From assembly GCF_011440395.1 (NCBI RefSeq), contig NZ_JAAOIX010000017.1, forward strand, positions 1 through 45,108: 45,108 nucleotides of DNA, given 5' to 3'. A program made the position numbers and the translations under genes. Below the pieces are notes generated by a model. It was given only the letters and a program-made list of their open reading frames with translations. It ran no database searches and was not told where the DNA came from. This document shows positions 39,747 through 45,108 of the stretch, one piece after another (the stretch's first letter is position 1; every line of letters begins with the position of its first letter). This stretch comes from Pseudomaricurvus alcaniphilus. Its GTDB lineage: Bacteria > Pseudomonadota > Gammaproteobacteria > Pseudomonadales > Cellvibrionaceae.

Positions 39747-42700
39747 TGTGATTCTCCTTCTTGAATCGCATCACGTTCACTGAGCTCGGTGGAAGCCACC
39801 ATGGATTGCAGTGTTTCATCGTCCTGGGCGGTCGCCACAGGCGTGCCACCCAGTATTGGCAGGGGATCAATAAAGCGCCAGATAGGCAGCGATGACATCA
39901 GGCTGCTGAGCAGCACACCGCTGCGAGCCAACCAGACAACGTACCCGGCGGTCAAGCCCGCGGAAACTCCAAAGGCACTGCCCACCAGGTTGTCGCGACT
40001 ACCGGTTTGCTGATCAATCATTTCGCGCATTTGATCCAGTTGCCGCATAAAGTTATCGGACTTCACCAGCTCCAGCGGTTCGTTGTATAACATGAACTGC
40101 TTTTGCATGGACTCAACTACGGCCAGTTCTGCCGGCACAAAAACACTTAGCTTGTCGTTGAGTTCGCGCAACCCATCACGCTCGGCCTCAAACAACCCGT
40201 CGGTGTTGTTATCAATATCAATGGTTGGCGCCAATGCCGGGCCACCATCGGTGGGTGTCAGGTCAGAAACGATGATGGTTTCATTAGCAATAGTGGGCCC
40301 CTGATCGACCGGGCCACCCTCTTCCTGCGAATCGGTATCATCCGTAGTGTCATTGGCTGGCTTTTTCCCCGTGCCGGTATCTTCATTGGTCGCAGCGGTA
40401 TCGGTGGGAAGCTCTACGGTTGGCGCAACGTAGGTGTTGTTGATAACAGTAATGACCACAGTCTTAATATTGGCGCTGTCGTTGTTACTGCCCGAATCAT
40501 CCATGGCGATATAGGTAAATGTCACGGACCTTTCAGCGCCGAGTTCCAGATCCTTGAACTCGTCGTTCAAATTAAAGGTAAAAGTGCCATCGCCATTATT
40601 GACCAGTATTCCTTCTGCAGGCTGGCTGACAATCAGGAATTGGTGGGTATCCGAACTGTCCGCGTCCGTCACGTTAAAGGTACCACTGACGCTATTAGCA
40701 GTAACTTCCGTGCTTAGGGTTAGCGCCGACACCTGGGGCCGATCATTACTGCCGGTGACTGTTACCGTAACAACCTCAGACGTACTGACATTATTGGCCG
40801 TACCAGAATTATCAATAACGGTGTAGGTAAAGGTCACGTCGCGGGTTTCACCGTCGGCCAGGTCCTGAAAATCGGTGCCGGGATCGAAGGTGAAGGTGCC
40901 GTCGTTGTTGTTTACCACGCTGCCTTCCGACGGTGCGCTGGTGATGTTGAAGGTGTGGCTGTCGGTGGTATCGGCGTCGCCGGTCACGACAAAGGTGCCG
41001 TCGACGGTCGCGCCGTCTTCATCGGCACTGATGGCTACCGCGCCGGCGGTCGGCTGGTCGTTGGTACCGCTGACTGTCACAGTCACTGTGGCTGAAGTAC
41101 TGGTCGCATTGCCAGTACCGGAATCATCGATGGCGATGTAAGTGAAGGTCACGTCGCGGGTTTCACCGTCGGCCAGGTCCTGGAAGTCACTGCCGGGATC
41201 GAAGGTGAAGGTGCCGTCGTTGTTGTTCACCACACTGCCCTCGCTGGGCGCGCTGGTGATATCGAAGGTATGGCTGTCGGTGGTGTCGGCGTCGCCGGCG
41301 ACAACGAAGGTGCCGTCAACCGTGGCGCCGTCTTCATCGGCACTGATGGCTACCGCGCCGGCGCTCGGCTGGTCGTTGGTACCCGTTACCGTGATGGTCA
41401 CGGTCGCTGAAGCACTGGCGGCGTTGCCAGTGCCGGAATCATCCGTCGCGGTGAAGGTAAAGGTCACATCGCGGGTTTCACCGTCAGCCAGATCCTGGAA
41501 GTCACTGCCGGGGTTGAAGGTGAAGGTTCCGTCGTTGTTGTTTACCACGCTGCCCTCGCCGGGCGCGCTGGTGATATCGAAGGTGTGGCCGTCGGTGGTA
41601 TCGGCGTCGCCCGCGACAACAAAGGTGCCGTCGACGGTCGCACCGTCCTCATCCGCACTGATGGCTACTGCGCTGGCCGTGGGTTGGTCGTTGGTACCCG
41701 TTACCGTGATGGTCACGGTGGCCGCAGTACTGGTGGCGTTGCCAGTACCGGAATCATCGATGGCCGTGTAGGTAAAGGTCACATCGCGGGTTTCACCGTC
41801 GGCCAGGTCCTGGAAGTCACTGCCCGGATCAAAAGTAAAGGTGCCGTCGTTGTTGTTCACCACACTGCCCTCAGCCGGCGCGCTGGTGATATCGAAGGTG
41901 TGGCTGTCGCTGGAATCGGCGTCGCCAGCGACAACAAAGGTGCCATCAACCGTAACGCCATCTTCATCCGCGCTGATGGCTACGGCACCCGCGGTGGGCT
42001 GGTCGTTGGTGCCAGTTACTGTCACCGTTACTGTGGCTGAGGTGCTGGTGGCATTGCCGGTACCGGAGTCATCAATCACGGTGTAGGTAAAGGTCACATC
42101 GCGGGTTTCACCCTCGGCCAGGTCCTGGAAGTCACTGCCCGGGTCGAAGGTAAAGGTGCCGTCGTTGTTGTTGACCACACTGCCCTCGCTGGGCGCGCTG
42201 GTGATATCAAAGGTGTGGCCGTCGCTGGTATCAGCGTCGCCAGCCAGCACAAAGGTGCCGTCAACCGTAGCGCCGTCTTCGTCCGCACTGATGGCGACCG
42301 CACCGGCCGTGGGTTGGTCATTGGTGCCAGTCACGGTGACGGTCACCGTGGCCGCAGTACTGGTGGCATTGCCAGTGCCGGAATCATCAATCGCGGTGTA
42401 GGTAAAGGTCACATCGCGGGTTTCACCGTCGGCCAGGTCCTGGAAGTCGGTGCCGGGATCGAAGGTGAAGGTGCCGTCGTTGTTGTTGACCACGCTGCCC
42501 TCAGACGGCGCGCTGGTGATATCAAAGGTGTGGCCGTCGCTGGTATCAGCGTCGCCAGCCAGCACAAAGGTGCCGTCAACCGTAGCGCCGTCTTCGTCCG
42601 CACTGATGGCGACCGCACCGGCCGTGGGTTGGTCATTGGTGCCAGTCACGGTGACGGTCACCGTGGCCGCAGTACTGGTGGCATTGCCAGTGCCGGAATC

Positions 42701-45108
42701 ATCAATCGCGGTGTAGGTAAAGGTCACATCGCGGGTTTCACCGTCGGCCAGGTCCTGGAAGTCACTGCCCGGATCGAAGGTAAAGGTACCGTCGTTGTTG
42801 TTCACCACACTGCCCTCAGCCGGCGCGCTGGTGATATCGAAGGTGTGGCTGTCGGTGGTATCGGCGTCGCCGGCCACGACAAAGGTGCCGTCGACAGTCG
42901 CGCCGTCTTCATCGGCACTGATGGCTACGGCACCCGCGGTGGGCTGATCGTTGCTGCCGGTCACGGTGACGGTCACTGTGGCCGATGTACTGGTGGCAGT
43001 GCCGGTGCCAGAGTCGTCAATGGCCGTGTAGGTAAACGTCACGTCACGGGTTTCTCCATCAGCCAGGTCCTGGAAGTCACTGCCGGGATCAAAAGTGAAG
43101 GTGCCGTCGTTGTTATTGACCACGCTGCCCTCGCTGGGCGCGCTGGTGATATCGAAGGTGTGATCGTCGCTGCTGTCGGCGTCGCCCGCCAGCACAAAGG
43201 TACCGTCGACGGTGGCGCCGTCTTCATCGGCACTGATGGCTACCGCGCTGGCACTCGGCTGGTCGTTGGTCCCCGTTACCGTGACGGTCACCGTGGCCGA
43301 AGCACTGGTCGCGTTGCCAGTGCCAGAGTCGTCAATGGCCGTGTAGGTAAAGGTCACGTCGCGGGTTTCACCGTCGGCCAGATTCTGGAAGTCGGTGCCC
43401 GGATCAAAAGTAAAGGTGCCATCGTTGTTGTTCACCACGCTGCCTTCCGACGGTGCGCTGGTGATGTTGAAGGTGTGAGTGTCGGTGGTATCGGCATCGC
43501 CGGCCACGACGAAGGTGCCGTCAACGGTGCTGCCGTCTTCATCGGCACTGATGGCGACCGCGCTGGCGGTGGGCTGGTCGTTGGTACCAGTCACAGTGAC
43601 AGTTACTGTCGCGGATGTACTGGTGGCATTGCCGGTGCCGGAGTCGTCAATCGCGGTGTAGGTAAAGGTCACGTCGCGGGTTTCACCGTCGGCCAGGTCC
43701 TGGAAATCACTGCCGGGATCAAAGGTGAAGGTGCCGTCGTTGTTGTTGACTACGCTGCCCTCGCTGGGTGCGCTGGTGATGTCGAAGGTGTGGTTATCGG
43801 TGGTATCGGCGTCGCCTGCCAGCACAAAAGTGCCGTCGACGGTCGCACCGTCTTCATCGGCGCTGATGGCTACAGCGCTGGCGCTCGGCTGGTCATTGGT
43901 ACCGGTCACGGTGACGGTCACTGTCGCCGACGTACTGGTGGCAGTGCCGGTGCCGGAATCATCAATGGCGGTGTAGGTAAAGGTCACATCGCGGGTTTCA
44001 CCGTCGGCCAGATCCTGGAAGTCACTGCCCGGATCGAAGGTGAAGGTGCCGTCGTTGTTGTTTACCACGCTGCCTTCAGCCGGCGTGCTGGTGATGTCGA
44101 AGGTGTGGCTGTCGGTAGTATCGGCGTCACCCGCTACGACAAAGGTGCCGTCGACAGTCGCGCCGTCTTCATCGGCAGTGATGGCTATGGCACCGGCCGT
44201 GGGCTGGTCGTTGCTGCCGGTCACCGTGACGGTCACGGTCGCCGACGTACTGGTGGCGTTGCCAGTGCCGGAATCATCAATGGCGGTGTAGGTAAAGGTC
44301 ACATCGCGGGTCTCACCGTCGGCCAGGTCCTGGAAGTCACTGCCCGGATCGAAGGTGAAGGTGCCGTCGTTGTTGTTTACCACGCTGCCTTCAGCCGGCG
44401 CGCTGGTGATATCAAAGGTGTGGCCGTCGCTGGTATCAGCGTCGCCAGCCAGCACAAAGGTGCCGTCAACCGTAGCGCCATCTTCGTCCGCACTGATGGC
44501 TACGGCACCGGCCGTGGGTTGGTCATTGGTGCCAGTCACGGTGACGGTCACCGTGGCCGACGTACTGGTGGCATTGCCGGTACCGGAATCATCGATGGCG
44601 GTGTAGGTAAAAGTCACATCGCGGGTTTCACCGTCGGCCAGGTCCTGGAAGTCACTGCCCGGATCAAAAGTAAAGGTGCCGTCGTTGTTGTTCACCACGC
44701 TGCCTTCAGACGGTGCGCTGGTGATGTCGAAGGTGTGACTGTCGGTGGTATCGGCGTCGCCCGCGACGACGAAGGTGCCGTCGACGGTAGCGCCGTCTTC
44801 ATCGGCGCTGATGGCTACCGCGCCGGCGGTGGGCTGGTCGTTGCTGCCGGTCACGGTGACGGTCACCGTGGCCGAAGCACTGGTGGCGTTGCCGGTGCCG
44901 GAATCATCCGTCGCGGTGTAGGTAAAGCTGACTTCGCGGGTTTCACCGTCGGCCAGGTCCTGGAAATCACTGCCGGGATCAAAGGTAAAGGTACCGTCGT
45001 TGTTGTTGACCACGCTGCCCTCGGCAGGCGCGCTGGTGATGTCGAAGGTGTGGATGTCGGTGGTATCGGCGTCACCCGCGACGACAAAAGTGCCGTCAAC
45101 CGTCGCGC
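39743..45108 (-). CDS. Giant VCBS/cadherin-like repeat protein with C-terminal membrane anchor (5' end outside window)
   Basis: At least 1787 residues are visible; the frame is open through the window edge, so the N-terminus and any signal peptide are missing. Thirteen complete 105-residue repeats and a partial one share D-Q-P-T-A-G-A-V-A-I-S-A-D-E-D-G, H-T-F-D-I-T-S-A-P-x-E-G-S and N-N-N-D-G-T-F-T-F-D-P-G; a fourteenth diverged repeat follows (about 40440-40740). Asp-rich loops suggest calcium binding. A Thr/Asp-rich linker, a helical region and one or two membrane segments (S-A-G-L-T-A-G-Y-V-V-W-L, then LLSSLMSSLPIW) come before a ~40-residue cytoplasmic-type tail. No RTX or LapG-cleavage signal is visible at the C-terminus. 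Coupled to the kinase gene downstream. Confidence 0.9.
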   Translation of the reverse strand, partial: ATVDGTFVVAGDADTTDIHTFDITSAPAEGSVVNNNDGTFTFDPGSDFQDLADGETREVSFTYTATDDSGTGNATSASATVTVTVTGSNDQPTAGAVAISADEDGATVDGTFVVAGDADTTDSHTFDITSAPSEGSVVNNNDGTFTFDPGSDFQDLADGETRDVTFTYTAIDDSGTGNATSTSATVTVTVTGTNDQPTAGAVAISADEDGATVDGTFVLAGDADTSDGHTFDITSAPAEGSVVNNNDGTFTFDPGSDFQDLADGETRDVTFTYTAIDDSGTGNATSTSATVTVTVTGSNDQPTAGAIAITADEDGATVDGTFVVAGDADTTDSHTFDITSTPAEGSVVNNNDGTFTFDPGSDFQDLADGETRDVTFTYTAIDDSGTGTATSTSATVTVTVTGTNDQPSASAVAISADEDGATVDGTFVLAGDADTTDNHTFDITSAPSEGSVVNNNDGTFTFDPGSDFQDLADGETRDVTFTYTAIDDSGTGNATSTSATVTVTVTGTNDQPTASAVAISADEDGSTVDGTFVVAGDADTTDTHTFNITSAPSEGSVVNNNDGTFTFDPGTDFQNLADGETRDVTFTYTAIDDSGTGNATSASATVTVTVTGTNDQPSASAVAISADEDGATVDGTFVLAGDADSSDDHTFDITSAPSEGSVVNNNDGTFTFDPGSDFQDLADGETRDVTFTYTAIDDSGTGTATSTSATVTVTVTGSNDQPTAGAVAISADEDGATVDGTFVVAGDADTTDSHTFDITSAPAEGSVVNNNDGTFTFDPGSDFQDLADGETRDVTFTYTAIDDSGTGNATSTAATVTVTVTGTNDQPTAGAVAISADEDGATVDGTFVLAGDADTSDGHTFDITSAPSEGSVVNNNDGTFTFDPGTDFQDLADGETRDVTFTYTAIDDSGTGNATSTAATVTVTVTGTNDQPTAGAVAISADEDGATVDGTFVLAGDADTSDGHTFDITSAPSEGSVVNNNDGTFTFDPGSDFQDLAEGETRDVTFTYTVIDDSGTGNATSTSATVTVTVTGTNDQPTAGAVAISADEDGVTVDGTFVVAGDADSSDSHTFDITSAPAEGSVVNNNDGTFTFDPGSDFQDLADGETRDVTFTYTAIDDSGTGNATSTAATVTITVTGTNDQPTASAVAISADEDGATVDGTFVVAGDADTTDGHTFDITSAPGEGSVVNNNDGTFTFNPGSDFQDLADGETRDVTFTFTATDDSGTGNAASASATVTITVTGTNDQPSAGAVAISADEDGATVDGTFVVAGDADTTDSHTFDITSAPSEGSVVNNNDGTFTFDPGSDFQDLADGETRDVTFTYIAIDDSGTGNATSTSATVTVTVSGTNDQPTAGAVAISADEDGATVDGTFVVTGDADTTDSHTFNITSAPSEGSVVNNNDGTFTFDPGTDFQDLADGETRDVTFTYTVIDNSGTANNVSTSEVVTVTVTGSNDRPQVSALTLSTEVTANSVSGTFNVTDADSSDTHQFLIVSQPAEGILVNNGDGTFTFNLNDEFKDLELGAERSVTFTYIAMDDSGSNNDSANIKTVVITVINNTYVAPTVELPTDTAATNEDTGTGKKPANDTTDDTDSQEEGGPVDQGPTIANETIIVSDLTPTDGGPALAPTIDIDNNTDGLFEAERDGLRELNDKLSVFVPAELAVVESMQKQFMLYNEPLELVKSDNFMRQLDQMREMIDQQTGSRDNLVGSAFGVSAGLTAGYVVWLARSGVLLSSLMSSLPIWRFIDPLPILGGTPVATAQDDETLQSMVASTELSERDAIQEGESQ
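40744..45108 (-). repeat. Tandem 315-bp coding repeats (13 complete plus partial)
   Basis: The unit is exactly 315 bp with no length variation visible; copies differ mainly by single bases and by a few amino-acid alternatives (AGAV/ASAV, VVAGD/VLAGD, TTDSH/TSDGH/SSDSH). Such similarity suggests recent amplification or ongoing gene conversion. Confidence 0.9.

Noticed and set aside
39789-44606. Series of 60-209-residue open frames on the + strand opposite the repeat protein
   Set aside because: They recur with the 315-bp period as the antisense of the same repeats, lack ribosome binding sites, and exist because the GC-rich repeats have few stops in that frame.
40744-45108. CRISPR array or satellite DNA
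   Set aside because: The period is 315 bp with no unique spacers, and the whole run is one open frame encoding beta-rich repeats.

Overview
The window reads as one chromosome segment of a gammaproteobacterium, most likely a marine member of the Cellvibrionales/Halieaceae type (inference from the gene order guaB-guaA, xseA, ftsB-ispD-ispF, eno, kdsA, pyrG, tilS and the general protein style; no rRNA is present to prove it). It has two contrasting halves.

Positions 1-18829 are an accessory region lying directly downstream of guaA, a known hotspot for integration of genomic islands. It carries an unusual density of toxin-antitoxin genes and their relics: a HicA-like/HTH pair with a perfect 42-bp palindrome in front of it, a broken ParD, HipB-HipA, a truncated HTH-Fic gene behind an array of TGCGCA sites, an intact Fic protein, an orphan MbcA/Xre-type antitoxin whose toxin is absent, and a TacA-TacT pair. 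Between them lie larger genes with a conflict/defence flavour: a 790-residue 2OG-Fe(II) oxygenase, a SEC-C protein next to a SWIM/SNF2 helicase, and a TOTE-type primase-helicase with a one-base frameshift. No integrase or transposase was found in the window.

The island has its own punctuation. The 19-mer ATACCATGAAAAATACCAT occurs four times in the same orientation (1946, 12360, 14660, 18742) and cuts the island into three cargo modules. Three of these sites or their half-site versions sit in a longer element (hairpin GGCGT...ACGCC, then ACCATG...CATGGT, then ATACCAT units). Two of the long elements end at the guaA 3' end: the real one (18830) and a diverged copy at 14586-14604 that still spells T-I-G-W-E-stop. 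This looks like a composite island built by repeated integration at guaA, with possible cassette-like exchange.

Positions 18830-34881 are ordinary core genome: guaB-guaA (purines), xseA, a rhodanese plus ArsR/BigR-like sulfur-responsive pair, ispF-ispD-ftsB, eno with a clear terminator, kdsA, pyrG, a dienelactone hydrolase-like gene, tilS, and an S9 peptidase.

Positions 34948-45108 hold a tightly coupled signalling operon on the minus strand: a giant VCBS/cadherin-like repeat protein (13 complete near-identical 105-residue repeats and a partial one cut by the window edge) with a C-terminal membrane anchor, a hybrid histidine kinase with two Hpt domains whose GTG start overlaps the stop of the repeat protein, and a response regulator with a degenerate GGDEF and an intact EAL domain. 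The arrangement suggests a surface sensor/adhesin feeding a phosphorelay that lowers cyclic di-GMP.
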